A stretch of DNA of 64,000 nucleotides from Solirubrobacter pauli (GCF_003633755.1 NZ_RBIL01000002.1:1922001-1986000); one strand, 5' to 3'. Counted from the first letter of the stretch, positions 33,367-42,179 are shown. Notes: generated from the sequence alone by a model not told the origin. Made by a program: numbers and translations.

Positions 33367-36300
33367 GCGGCCGCGGACGCCGAGGCGCCGAGGATGCCGT
33401 CCAGCTCCGCGCGCAGACCGGCGTTGCGCGCCTGCACGCGATACCCGGCGCCGAACTTCAACCGCCGCAGGCCGGTGCGCGTGTGCATCTCGAGCACGAA
33501 CTCGGTCTCGCCGGGATAGCGCTCGAACAGGTCACGCAGGTCGTCGATGACCGTCGCCGGCAGCTGGGCGGCGTGCACGCGGCGCTTGAGGGCGGTCGGC
33601 GCGGTGGCCGCGACCTTCGCGATCTGCGCCTTGGCCTTCTCGATCTCGGCCTCGCTCGGGTCGAACTTCTCGACGCTGGAGACGACGAGCGAGACCTTGC
33701 CCTGCTCCTTCTGCTCGACCTTGCCCTTGACGAGCATCGTCGCGTCGGTCGCGATCAGCTCCTCGATCGAGGCCATGACCTCGTCGAAGACCACGATCTC
33801 GACGGAGTCCTCGAGGTCCGCGAGGGTCGCGAACATCATCATCTTGCCCGAGCGCGTCCGGATCTTCTTGGACTCGGTGATCATGCCGCCGACCTTGCGC
33901 CAGTCGCCGTCGCGCGTGCCCGGCAGCTCGGCGATCGTGCAGTCGGCCTTCACCTGCAGCGCCGCGGCGACCCGCTTGAGCGGGTGCTCGGAGATGTAGA
34001 CGCCGACGGAGTCCTTCTCCATCGAGAGCAGCTCGTTCGGCTCGAACTCGTGCGTCGGGACCGGCGGGTGGCTCGGCGCGGCCGTCTCGGTCGCGCCGCC
34101 CGTGTCGAACAGGTCGAAGATCGAGCCCTGGCCCATCTGCGCGTCCTGCTGGGCGCGCTGGCCGGCCGACTGCGCGGCGTCCAGGACCTCGAGCATGCCG
34201 CGGCGCGTCGCGCCGGTGGAGTTGAACGCGCCGCACTGGATGAGCGCTTCGATCGAGCGCTTGTTGACGGCACGGCCGTCCACCCGCTCGCAGAAGTCCC
34301 AGATGCTCGTGAACGGGCCGTCCTCGCGGGCGACCTTGATCGCCTCGACCGCCGCGTAGCCGACGCCCTTGACGGCGTCCAGGCCGAAGCGGATGTTGCC
34401 GTCCACGACCATGAACTCGTGATCCGACAGGTTCACGTCGGGCGGCAGGATCTCGATGCCCATCTGCTCGGCCTGGTTGACGAAGAACGGGACCTTGTCC
34501 TTCGTGTCCATGACCGACGAGATCAGCGCGGCCATGTACTCGGCCGGGTAGTTCGCCTTCAGCCAGGCGGTGCGGTACGAGATCAGCGCGTAGCAGGCCG
34601 CGTGCGACTTGTTGAACGAGTAGTCCGCGGACTTCTCGTTGGTCGCCCACAGCGACTCGATGACGTCGTTGGCGACGCCGTTCGCGCGGCAGCCCTCGAT
34701 GAACATCGGCTGCAGCTTCGCCATCGCGGCGCGGTTCTTCTTGCCGATCGCCTTTCGGAGGTCGTCCGCCTGCGGGCCGGTGAAGTTCGCCAGGGACTTG
34801 GCGATCTGCATCGCCTGCTCTTGGTAGAGGATCACGCCCTTGGTCGACTCGGTGATCGGGATCAGCCGGTCGTCGATGTACTGGATCGAGTCCGGGTTGC
34901 GCTTGCCGCGCGAGTACGCGGGGATCTGATCCATGGCGCCCGGGCGGTACAGCGCCACGAGCGCGACGAGGTCCTCGAACTCGGTCGGGTTGACCTTGCG
35001 CAGGGACTCGCGCATGCCCTCGGATTCAAACTGGAAGACGCCGACCGAGTCGCCCCGGGCCATCATCTCGTAGGTCTTCACGTCGTCCAGCGGGATCGCC
35101 GCGATGTCCGGGCGCTCGCCGCTGGAGCGCTCGATGATGTCCAGCGCGTCCTCGATCACGTCGAGGTTGCGGAGGCCGAGGAAATCCATCTTCAGCAGGC
35201 CGATCTCCTCGATCGGCTTCATGCTGAACTGCGTGACGGTCCGGTAGACCTTGTTGCCGTCGTCGTCCGTCGTCTTCGCGTCGGCGAGCTGCAGCGGGAC
35301 GATGTCCGTGAGGCTGCGGTCGGAGATCACGACCGCGGCCGCGTGGATGGACGCGTTGCGGACGATGCCCTCCAGGCCCTGCGCGACCTCGACGACCTGC
35401 GCGGCCACCGGGTCCTTCGCCACCTCGTTCGCGAGGTCCTCGCCCGGCTCCAGGCACTCCTTGAACGAGGGCGAGCGGCCCATGATCGGGTCCGGGATGA
35501 GCTTGGAGAGCTTGTCGCCGACGCCGTAGTCGTGGCCGAGCACGCGCGCCGCGTCCTTGGTGGCCGCGCGCGGGAACATGCGACCGAAGGTGATGATCTG
35601 GGCGACGCGGTCGGCCCCGTACTTGTCCTTCACGTACGCCATCACGCGCTCGCGGCCACGCACGGAGAAGTCGATGTCGATATCCGGCATCGACACGCGC
35701 TCGGCGTTCAGGAAGCGCTCGAACAGCAGGTCGTAGGCCAGCGGGTCCACGTCCGTGATCCGCAGCGTGTAGGCGATGATCGAGCCGGCGGCGCTACCAC
35801 GGCCCGGACCGACGGCGACGCCGTTGTTCTTGGACCAGTTGACGAAGTCCCAGACGATCAGGAAGTAGGCGTTGAAGCCCATCTTGTCGATGACGCCGAG
35901 CTCCATCTCCATGCGCTCGAGCGCGTGCGCGGGGATCGGATCCCCGTAGCGCTCGGCCATGCCCTGCAGCACCAGCTTGCGCAGGTACTCCTTCTCCGAC
36001 AGGCCCTCGGTCCACTCGAAGCGCGGGATCAGCTGGCCGCCGAGCGCGATCTCGACGTCGCAGCGCTCCGCGATCTCCAGCGTCGACTCCAGCGCGCCGG
36101 GGAAGTCCGCGAACGAGTCCACCATCTCCTGGGTGGACTTGAGGTAGAACTCGTTCGTGCTGAAGGACATCTTCGGCGCGGCGAGCGTGGACTTCGTCTG
36201 CACGCACAGCAGCGCGGCGTGGTTGCGGAAGTCCTCCTTGCGCAGGTAGTGGACGTCCGCCGTGCCGACGAACGGGCGCCCGGTGTCCTGCGCGAACTTG

Positions 36301-36872
36301 CGCATGCCCTCGTTGACCTGCTCCTGCTCGGTCAGGCCGTTCTTCTGGACCTCGAGGTAGACGTCCTCCGGGCCGAAGATCTGGATCAGCTGGTCCAGGT
36401 GCTCGCGCGCCTCGTCGTACTTGCCGTCCATGATGCGCTGGCTGGTGCGGGACGCCAGGCAGCCCGTGAGCGCGATGACGCCCTCCGAGTGCATCGACAG
36501 CAGCTCGAGGTCCACACCCGGCTTGCCGCGGTGCAGGCCCTCGAGGAAGCCCTTCGAGGACAGCGTCGTGAGGTTCTTGAAGCCCTCGTTCGTCGCGGCG
36601 AGCAGCGTGAGGTGGTTGCGCTCGACCTTGCGGTCACGCACCGTCCGGTCGTCGACGAAGTACGCCTCGAGCCCCAGCAGCGGCTTCACGCCGTGCTTCT
36701 TGGCCGCCTTGTAGAGCTCGACGGCACCGTTCATCACCCCGTGGTCGGTCAGCCCGATGGCGGGCTGGTCGTAGGCCGCCGCGCGCTCGGCCAGCTTGTC
36801 GATGTTGCAGGCTCCGTCGAGGAGCGAGTACTCGGAGTGGACGTGGAGATGGGCGACGGATGGGGTGCTCAC
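33363..36872 (-). CDS. dnaE: DNA polymerase III alpha subunit
   Basis: 1169 residues, the length of DnaE1. The N-terminal PHP domain begins HLHVHSEYSLLDG and retains LTDHGVMNG. The palm carries the catalytic aspartates in MPDIDIDFSVRGRE, with GPGRGSAAGSIIAYTL before it and SIHAAAVVISD, LGLRNLDVI and FNKSHAACYALISY after. An OB-fold near the C-terminus (MMFATLADLEDSVEIVVF) is followed by the tau-binding region. It is the replicative polymerase. GTG at 36872 gives the standard start; TATGGT (36887-36882) lies 9 nt upstream. Confidence 0.96.
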   Translation of the reverse strand: MSTPSVAHLHVHSEYSLLDGACNIDKLAERAAAYDQPAIGLTDHGVMNGAVELYKAAKKHGVKPLLGLEAYFVDDRTVRDRKVERNHLTLLAATNEGFKNLTTLSSKGFLEGLHRGKPGVDLELLSMHSEGVIALTGCLASRTSQRIMDGKYDEAREHLDQLIQIFGPEDVYLEVQKNGLTEQEQVNEGMRKFAQDTGRPFVGTADVHYLRKEDFRNHAALLCVQTKSTLAAPKMSFSTNEFYLKSTQEMVDSFADFPGALESTLEIAERCDVEIALGGQLIPRFEWTEGLSEKEYLRKLVLQGMAERYGDPIPAHALERMEMELGVIDKMGFNAYFLIVWDFVNWSKNNGVAVGPGRGSAAGSIIAYTLRITDVDPLAYDLLFERFLNAERVSMPDIDIDFSVRGRERVMAYVKDKYGADRVAQIITFGRMFPRAATKDAARVLGHDYGVGDKLSKLIPDPIMGRSPSFKECLEPGEDLANEVAKDPVAAQVVEVAQGLEGIVRNASIHAAAVVISDRSLTDIVPLQLADAKTTDDDGNKVYRTVTQFSMKPIEEIGLLKMDFLGLRNLDVIEDALDIIERSSGERPDIAAIPLDDVKTYEMMARGDSVGVFQFESEGMRESLRKVNPTEFEDLVALVALYRPGAMDQIPAYSRGKRNPDSIQYIDDRLIPITESTKGVILYQEQAMQIAKSLANFTGPQADDLRKAIGKKNRAAMAKLQPMFIEGCRANGVANDVIESLWATNEKSADYSFNKSHAACYALISYRTAWLKANYPAEYMAALISSVMDTKDKVPFFVNQAEQMGIEILPPDVNLSDHEFMVVDGNIRFGLDAVKGVGYAAVEAIKVAREDGPFTSIWDFCERVDGRAVNKRSIEALIQCGAFNSTGATRRGMLEVLDAAQSAGQRAQQDAQMGQGSIFDLFDTGGATETAAPSHPPVPTHEFEPNELLSMEKDSVGVYISEHPLKRVAAALQVKADCTIAELPGTRDGDWRKVGGMITESKKIRTRSGKMMMFATLADLEDSVEIVVFDEVMASIEELIATDATMLVKGKVEQKEQGKVSLVVSSVEKFDPSEAEIEKAKAQIAKVAATAPTALKRRVHAAQLPATVIDDLRDLFERYPGETEFVLEMHTRTGLRRLKFGAGYRVQARNAGLRAELDGILGASASAAA

Positions 36873-36945
36873 GGGGAGGGAACCATAGGTGTCGCATCGG
36901 ACCGAATCGACGCCTCCCCCGGAACGTGCGGAAAACTGCCGGGTC

Positions 36946-38007
36946 ATGGCCTCCTACTCGTCGCTCGGCGTGCGGCGCGTGATCAACGCGTGCGGGATCT
37001 ACACCGACCTCGGCGGGTCGTCGCTGTCCGCCGGCGTGTGGGCCGCGGCGGCCGAGGCGAACGCGACCTGGGCGGCCATGGACGAGCTGCTGGACGCGTC
37101 CGGGGCGCGGATCGCCGGGCTGGTGGGCGCGCCCGCCGCGCGGGTCGTGCCCGGGGCGTCCGCGGGGATCGCGTTGGCCGTCGGGGCGTGCGTGGCGCGC
37201 GGCGACGGGGCGCGGATGGAGGCGCTGCCGGCGGTGCCGTCGGACGTGCTGGTCCAGCGGGCGCACGCGGACGCGTACGTGTACGCGCGGTGTGCCGCCT
37301 TGGCGGGTGCGCGGGTGCGCGCCGTGGATGACGTCGTGGCGGCGTTGGAGACGGGCCCCGCCGCGGTGCTGCATCCGGCGCACCTGGACGACGTGGGCGA
37401 GCCGCTCCCGGTCGTCGCGGCGGCGGCCCACGCTCTGGGGGTGCCGGTGATCGTCGACGCGGCGTTCCAGTGCTTCCCGGTGTCGGCGTTCGGTCGCTGG
37501 TCGGCGGGTGGTGACCTGGCCGTGTTCTCGGCCAAGTACTTCGGCGGGCCCAACGCGGGCGGGTTCGTGGCGGGGTCGGAGGCGCGCGTGCGCGACGTGG
37601 CCGCGTTGGACTTCGTCGGCTACGAGAGCGGGCCGTGGCGGACGTTCGGGCGGGCGTTCAAGCTCGATCGCGCCGGCGTGGTGTCGGTCGTGGCCGCGCT
37701 GGAGGAGTGGCTGGCGTGCGATCACGCGGCGCGGCTCGCCGGCTACGAGGCGCTGGCGGCGCGGCTGCGGGACCGGGTCGGCGGCGAGTTGTGCCGGTTC
37801 ACGCTCGACGAGCGGGTCCTGGCCGAGGGGCCCTTCAACGCGGTGCGCCTCTCTGGGCTGGCGAACGTCGCGGACGAGCTCGCCGCCGGTGACCCGAGCG
37901 TGCGCGGCGTCGTCGACGGGGACGCGCTCGTGCTCAACGTCGAGGCCCTGTCGTCGCTGGACGTTGACGAGCTCGCCGCGATCCTGTCCGCACGCTGTCC
38001 AAACTGA
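36946..38007 (+). CDS. SelA-like / aminotransferase class V PLP enzyme
   Basis: 353 residues of fold-type I PLP enzyme. The opening GVRRVINACGIYTDLGGSSLS, then LVGAPAARVVPGASAGIALAVGACVARGD, is characteristic of the SelA-like group that includes D-glucosaminate-6-phosphate ammonia-lyase. VIVDAAFQ supplies the PLP-binding aspartate and FSAKYFGGPNAGG the Schiff-base lysine. Full selenocysteine synthase is longer and no selenocysteine genes are nearby, so a lyase or racemase-like role on a small amino substrate is more likely. It is divergent from dnaE and may be controlled by the GntR gene downstream. Confidence 0.75.
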   Translation: MASYSSLGVRRVINACGIYTDLGGSSLSAGVWAAAAEANATWAAMDELLDASGARIAGLVGAPAARVVPGASAGIALAVGACVARGDGARMEALPAVPSDVLVQRAHADAYVYARCAALAGARVRAVDDVVAALETGPAAVLHPAHLDDVGEPLPVVAAAAHALGVPVIVDAAFQCFPVSAFGRWSAGGDLAVFSAKYFGGPNAGGFVAGSEARVRDVAALDFVGYESGPWRTFGRAFKLDRAGVVSVVAALEEWLACDHAARLAGYEALAARLRDRVGGELCRFTLDERVLAEGPFNAVRLSGLANVADELAAGDPSVRGVVDGDALVLNVEALSSLDVDELAAILSARCPN

Positions 38008-38196
38008 ACGAAAGACCTGGCCTCAGCCGCGTGAACCCGTCAGACGTTTGTCCGTTGACACTGTGTTACTTGACAGTTCCACGCGATCCTCAGAGCATCG
38101 TGCCAATGCTGGTCACCGTCGTCTCCATGGCGCGCCGTAGCGCTGCTGCGCCTCTCGGCCCTGCGCCGTTCGCGCCGCGCCGGCGGGCACCGCGAC

Positions 38197-38239
38197 AGGT
38201 CCGTGCACGGACCTCGTACGCCCGTGCGGTGTCCGCACG
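38197..38239 (+). promoter_or_regulatory. two palindromes upstream of a GntR gene
   Basis: AGGTCCGTG/CACGGACCT (38197-38214) is a perfect 18-bp palindrome; CGTGCGG/CCGCACG (38223-38239) is a 7-bp inverted repeat with a 3-nt spacer. They lie 30-70 nt before the GntR start. The rest of the 259-nt gap (38008-38266) holds two TTGACA sequences near 38053-38076 that could be -35 elements, and no convincing gene. Confidence 0.5.
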
Positions 38240-38266
38240 ACGACTCACCGGTTCTTGGAGCGGATT

Positions 38267-38923
38267 GTGACCTTGGTCCCGCTCGAGCGGACCTCCCCCG
38301 CCGACACGATCACGGAGACGCTTCGTGACGAGATCCTCGCCGGTCTCTTCCCGCCCGGGACCGGCATCTCGGACAGCGACGTGCAGTCGCGGCTCGGCGT
38401 CTCCCGCGACCACGCCCGCGCCGCCCTCGGCCGCCTGGAGCGCGAGGGCCTCCTCGTCCACTCGCTGCACCGCGGGCTGGAAGTCGTCCGGCTCTCGGTC
38501 GACGACGTCCGCGACCTGTACGCGACCCGCCGCACGCTCGAGCTGGCCGGGCTGGAGGCGATGGTCCGCAAGCGCCCGGCCGACGACGTCTGGCTGCAGG
38601 CCGCCGTCGTGTCCATGACCGAGGCCGCCAAGGCGGGCGACGGCCGCGCCGCGGTCGCCGCGGACGCCGCGTTCCACCTCGCGATCGTCGCCTCCGCCGG
38701 CTCGCGCCGCCTGCGCACGGCCGCCGAAGCCGCGCTGCGCGAGCTGCGCATCATCCTCGCGGTCGCCGACCGCGTCTCGTCGGACCTCGACGACCTCGCC
38801 GCCGACCACGCGGGCCTGTTGGACGCGCTCGTCCACGCCCCGCCGCCTTCCGCGCGCGCGGCGCTGCTCGACCACCTGCGGCGCGGCGAGTCCCGCGCGC
38901 TGGCGGTCACGCACGGGGCCTAG
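38267..38923 (+). CDS. GntR-family transcriptional regulator (FCD type)
   Basis: About 218 residues. The N-terminal winged helix is ADTITETLRDEILAGLFPPG, then SDSDVQSRLGVSRDHARAALGRLEREGLL. The all-helical ligand-binding FCD-like domain follows (DLYATRRTLELAGLEAM, AFHLAIVASAGSRRL), ending in DHLRRGESRAL. Such proteins respond to small organic acids. The frame opens at TTG 38255; GTG 38267 is preferred because GGAG lies 6 nt before it. The likely target is its own region or the PLP enzyme upstream. Confidence 0.85.
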   Translation: MTLVPLERTSPADTITETLRDEILAGLFPPGTGISDSDVQSRLGVSRDHARAALGRLEREGLLVHSLHRGLEVVRLSVDDVRDLYATRRTLELAGLEAMVRKRPADDVWLQAAVVSMTEAAKAGDGRAAVAADAAFHLAIVASAGSRRLRTAAEAALRELRIILAVADRVSSDLDDLAADHAGLLDALVHAPPPSARAALLDHLRRGESRALAVTHGA

Positions 38924-38989
38924 CCACCGCGCGCGTCGTCCATCCCCGCGCCGCGCCGCCCGCGCTGCGCTATCCGCGCGGCGGCGTGT

Positions 38990-41188
38990 CTACGCGCGGG
39001 CCAGGTCGGTCCAGCGCTTGAGCGTCGCGACGGCCGTGCGGTCGCCGCGGATGACCGGCAGGTCGCCCGGCGCGGCCGGCTCGCCCTTCAGCAGGCGCTC
39101 GAAGGCCGCGCGCGACATCGTGACGGTGGCGTCCGCCGCGGCGCCCGCGGCGTGCTCCACGACGCTCAGGCGGACGCCGTCGCGGGCCGTGACGTACCAG
39201 GCGCGCGGGCCGAGCTCCGTGATCTCCTGCGCGACCGTGAACACGTGGCCGCGCGTCCATTCCGGCGCGACGGCGTACGGCAGCGCGGCGTAGACGAGCG
39301 CGGGCTCGAGCCGCGCTCCGGCCGCGACCGCCTGCGCCAGCGTGAGCGACGAGTCGGGCAGCGCCCGCAGCGGCTTCGCGCGCCGCCGACGGCCCGTGAT
39401 CCGCGCGCCCGACCGGAAGCGGCCGAGCTTGGTCCGATCGCCCGCGAGCAGCTCGGCCAGCATCAGCGGCTCGCCCGCGATGTGGAACGCGGCCTCCTTG
39501 CGCGGGCGGCGCTTGGCGATCCGCTGCACCTCCGCCCCACCGTGCCCGACGGTGACGGCGAAGGTCCCGTGCCCGCGCACGGTCAGGTCGTACGACAGCG
39601 GCTCCTCGAGCACCGCGGCCTGTGCGGGCAACAGCCCGGCAAGCAGCGCGCCGGCGGTGAGCGAGTCCTCGCGTGCGAGCTCCACCAACGCGCGCCGCAG
39701 GCCGGGCGCGGGCTCCGTGACCCGGCGAAGCGCCTCGGCCGCGGCCTGTGCCGCGACCCGCGCGGCGACGGACGCGACCAGCACGGGACGGTGTGCATTC
39801 GCCGGGTCCTCCAGCGCGACGGGTGGGTGCTCCTCGACCACGCGGACGGGCGGCGCTGGCACGGCCCACGTCTCGGTGCCGTCGGGGGTCGGTGGGACGC
39901 TCGGGGCGGCTCCCACGGCGGGTGCAGCCACGACGGCGCGGTTGACGGCCAACGTGAACGGCGCGACGTCGTGGGCCCCGGACGGCGGCGCCGCAGCGTC
40001 GTCCGCCGAGGTTGCCGACGTGACCTTGTCGGCCCCGGACCGCGACGCCGCAGCGCCGTTCGCCGAGGTGGCCGGCGTGAACGGTGCGACGTCGTCCGCC
40101 ACGGACGGCGCCGCCGGGGCGCGGTCCGCCTCGGGCGGGGCCGGCGCGGCACCGTCCACCGGTGCGGTCGTCGCGGCGTCCACGGGCGGCGCAGTCGTGG
40201 CGTCGTGCGCCGAGGGCGGGCCGGCGTTCGTCGTTGCGGAGTCGGTGTTCGGGGTCGCGGGCTGCGTCGGGTTGGCGATCGTGGCCGAGGCCGCCGCCGC
40301 GATCAGGCGGGAGACGGGCGATGCGGTGACGTCGGCCGGGGCCGGGATCGTCGCGCGGAGGGAGCTGGCGGCCGCTTCGAGGGCTGCGACCAGGCGGTCG
40401 GCCTCCTCGGTCGGGCGGGCGGGCGCGGTGGCCGCGGCGTGGGCGGCCTGCTGGCTCGCGAGCTCGGTGAGCGCGCCGGGCGGGACGGGGCTTCCGAGGG
40501 CCGACTCGGCCGCGGTGCGGGCGATGCGCTCGGTCTCCAGCGCGGAGCGCAGCTCCGTGATCTCCGCACGGGCGCGCTCGAGCTCGGCGCGCAGGTCGGC
40601 GAGCTGGGATTCGGCGGTGAGCACCGAGCGGTCCGACGCGCGGGCGGCCCGCTCGGCCTGCAGGTCGGCGCGGGCGCCGGCGAGGATCGACTGGACCGCC
40701 TCGCCCGTGGCGCGCTCGGTCTCCCGGGCGTGGGAGATGGCTTCGGCGGCGCCGGACACTTCGAAGCCGTCGACGGCTGCCGCGGCGTCCGTGGGCTCGT
40801 CGGTCGGCGGCGCCGTCCACGGCAGCGGCTCCGGACCGGCGGGCTGGTCCCGCGGGGGCGGCGCCACGGCCGGGCGGCGGGACGCGAGGTCGATGACCTT
40901 GACCTCGGCGCGGCCGTCCGGCGGGCCGGGAAGCGTGACGCGGGCGCCGTCCTCCCAGGCCAGCACCGCGACCGTCCAACTCAGGCCGGCGGGCACGAGG
41001 AAGTCGGCGGTGCGATTGAACCGCGCCCGCGGACCGGGCTCTATGCGGTGCTCACCCGTGCGCGCGGACTGCAGGACGAGCGCCGGCGGCTCGCCCCGCC
41101 CGAACTCCACGCGCAGCACGTGCGCGCCGCCCATGGCGGGCAGCCATTGGACGCCGCCGGGCAGCGCAGGGGAAGGTGACTCGGCCAC
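38990..41188 (-). CDS. Large low-complexity protein with coiled coil and SCP2-like C-terminus
   Basis: 732 residues with no clear family over most of the length. Residues 1-95 look like a small beta domain (GGAHVLRVEFGRGEPPALVL). A coiled coil follows at about 150-215 (DLRAELERARAEITELRSAL). Residues 235-430 are Ala/Pro/Thr-rich with irregular repeats of a SGADKVTSATSADDAA type. The C-terminal 230 residues resemble an SCP2 sterol-carrier-like domain (SYDLTVRGHGTFAVTVGHGG ... TVTMSRAAFERLLKGE ... VIRGDRTAVATLKRWTDLAR). No signal peptide or membrane helix is seen. GTG start at 41188. It stands alone, preceded by a terminator and facing a GntR gene at its 3' end. Confidence 0.6.
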   Translation of the reverse strand: MAESPSPALPGGVQWLPAMGGAHVLRVEFGRGEPPALVLQSARTGEHRIEPGPRARFNRTADFLVPAGLSWTVAVLAWEDGARVTLPGPPDGRAEVKVIDLASRRPAVAPPPRDQPAGPEPLPWTAPPTDEPTDAAAAVDGFEVSGAAEAISHARETERATGEAVQSILAGARADLQAERAARASDRSVLTAESQLADLRAELERARAEITELRSALETERIARTAAESALGSPVPPGALTELASQQAAHAAATAPARPTEEADRLVAALEAAASSLRATIPAPADVTASPVSRLIAAAASATIANPTQPATPNTDSATTNAGPPSAHDATTAPPVDAATTAPVDGAAPAPPEADRAPAAPSVADDVAPFTPATSANGAAASRSGADKVTSATSADDAAAPPSGAHDVAPFTLAVNRAVVAAPAVGAAPSVPPTPDGTETWAVPAPPVRVVEEHPPVALEDPANAHRPVLVASVAARVAAQAAAEALRRVTEPAPGLRRALVELAREDSLTAGALLAGLLPAQAAVLEEPLSYDLTVRGHGTFAVTVGHGGAEVQRIAKRRPRKEAAFHIAGEPLMLAELLAGDRTKLGRFRSGARITGRRRRAKPLRALPDSSLTLAQAVAAGARLEPALVYAALPYAVAPEWTRGHVFTVAQEITELGPRAWYVTARDGVRLSVVEHAAGAAADATVTMSRAAFERLLKGEPAAPGDLPVIRGDRTAVATLKRWTDLARA

Positions 41189-41219
41189 GACGCCTCATGC
41201 TTGCAGGCGGTCCGGCGGC

Positions 41220-41239
41220 AAAAACGGCGGTGCGCCGTT
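41220..41239 (-). terminator. Rho-independent terminator of the small membrane-protein gene
   Basis: On the minus strand AACGGCG/CGCCGTT (41239-41223) is a perfect 7-bp stem with a 3-nt loop, running into five T (41224-41220). It lies 20 nt after the TGA at 41260. It is one of only two canonical T-tailed terminators in the window. Confidence 0.8.
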
Positions 41240-41259
41240 ATGGAAACGGCGCCCCTCGG

Positions 41260-41427
41260 TCACTCCGAGTCGCGCGCGGCGCGAAGGAGCGCAACCGTCA
41301 CGGCGATCGCCACGGCGACCGTCCCGCCCGCGAGCAGCGACTTGGGCACATAGGTACGGCCGTACTTGCGGCGCAGCACGAACTTCAGTCCGAACCAGAC
41401 CACCCGGCCGAGCAGCGAGTAGAACAT
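41260..41427 (-). CDS. 55-residue single-pass membrane protein
   Basis: ATG 41427-41425 opens a 55-codon frame ending in TGA at 41262-41260. It reads MFYSLLGRVVWFGLKFVLRR, then a basic turn (KYGRTYVPK), then the hydrophobic LLAGGTVAVAIAVTVALL, and ends RAARDSE. The first 16 residues form an amphipathic or membrane segment, with one clear membrane helix at about 31-48. TAGGGT (41440-41435) lies 7 nt before the ATG (leaderless pattern), and a T-tailed terminator follows the stop, so it has a complete transcription unit of its own. Function unknown. Confidence 0.7.
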   Translation of the reverse strand: MFYSLLGRVVWFGLKFVLRRKYGRTYVPKSLLAGGTVAVAIAVTVALLRAARDSE

Positions 41428-41510
41428 GGCCCGCACCCTACCCGGCCCGGGAGCCCGGCAGGCGCGCGGGACGAACCACGCGGGGTGACGACGCTTGCGC
41501 GGGTGGGACG

Positions 41511-41617
41511 TGGCGCAGAGTGGGCGCGCGCCCGCAGTGCTCGTGGTGGGTTTGCTGGGCTCTGCCCAGCAAAGTGACCAGTCACCGAGTGAGTCGTCAG
41601 TTGATGTCGCCCAATGG
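41511..41617 (+). other. two tRNA D-arm-like stretches without a complete tRNA
   Basis: TGGCGCAGAGTGG (41511-41523) matches the tRNA box A pattern and is followed by the palindrome GGGCGCGCGCCC (41522-41533). A second, weaker match, TCGCCCAATGG, is at 41607-41617. No GTTCGA T-loop or closing acceptor stem is found, so these are at most remnants. Confidence 0.25.
41551..41573 (-). terminator. 10-bp hairpin after an unknown gene
   Basis: TTTGCTGGGC (41551-41560) pairs perfectly with GCCCAGCAAA (41564-41573) around TCT. The sequence is symmetric, so it could act on either strand. It lies 82 nt after the stop of the minus-strand gene at 41655. GTGAC/GTCAC (41574-41585) adjoins it. Confidence 0.5.
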
Positions 41618-41654
41618 CCGAGCCGGGCGCCACAGGCGCCCTCCGCGCGAGGCC

Positions 41655-42179
41655 TCAGTACCGGTGCCGCGGCTGCCGGGCGATGGCCCGCTCGTAGCGG
41701 AAGCCCTCGCCGTCGTCGGCTTCTTCGTAGCCGACGTCCTCGGGCGTGTCGTCGGCGTCACGGACGTCCCTCAGCCAGTGAGCGCCTGAGAGGTCGGTGC
41801 GGCCGGCGGCCTCGTCGAAGAGCCGAGCGTTGTCGATGTCGAGGATCTCGGCGGAGCGGCGGTGCAGGGCGGGGACGGCGAGCGCCTCGCGGGGGTCGCC
41901 CTCCTGCGCCAGGGAGGCGGCGACCAGGCCCTGGACGCAGGGCTCGCCCGACTCCATGCGCACGGCCAGGGCGGCCATGCGCTCGCTGAACACCAGCAGC
42001 AGGCCGGCGCGGACCCCGTCGATCGCCTCGCGGAAGACGGCTTGGCGGCCGGGCGAGGATTCGCTGAAGGCGCGGACCGCGCGGGCGACGCGCTCGTCCT
42101 CGGGGCAGGGGATACGGCTCCGGTAATAGCTCTCGCCGGGCGGCATGTCCAGCATTCCGAGCAGCTCACGAAGGTCCAT
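41655..42179 (-). CDS. Unknown soluble protein, 174 residues
   Basis: I do not recognise this family. It starts MDLRELLGMLDMPPGESYYR, has a predicted helical core (ERVARAVRAFSESSPGRQAV, AGLLLVFSERMAALAVRME) and an acidic C-terminal region (DVRDADDTPEDVGYEEADDG) ending in a basic tail. There is no signal peptide or membrane helix. The core helix AVFREAIDGVRAGLLLVFSE looks regular and codon use matches its neighbours, which supports it being real. It is divergent from the HMG-CoA lyase gene. Confidence 0.65.
   Translation of the reverse strand: MDLRELLGMLDMPPGESYYRSRIPCPEDERVARAVRAFSESSPGRQAVFREAIDGVRAGLLLVFSERMAALAVRMESGEPCVQGLVAASLAQEGDPREALAVPALHRRSAEILDIDNARLFDEAAGRTDLSGAHWLRDVRDADDTPEDVGYEEADDGEGFRYERAIARQPRHRY

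Noticed and set aside
38031-38270. 79-codon plus-strand open frame upstream of the GntR gene
   Set aside because: It spans the palindromes and promoter-like boxes and has no ribosome site or recognisable sequence; regulatory DNA is the better reading.
41495-41989. Plus-strand open frame starting with a DVAQSGRAP-like peptide
   Set aside because: Such peptides arise from reading tRNA-like DNA, and the frame is antisense to the 174-residue gene.
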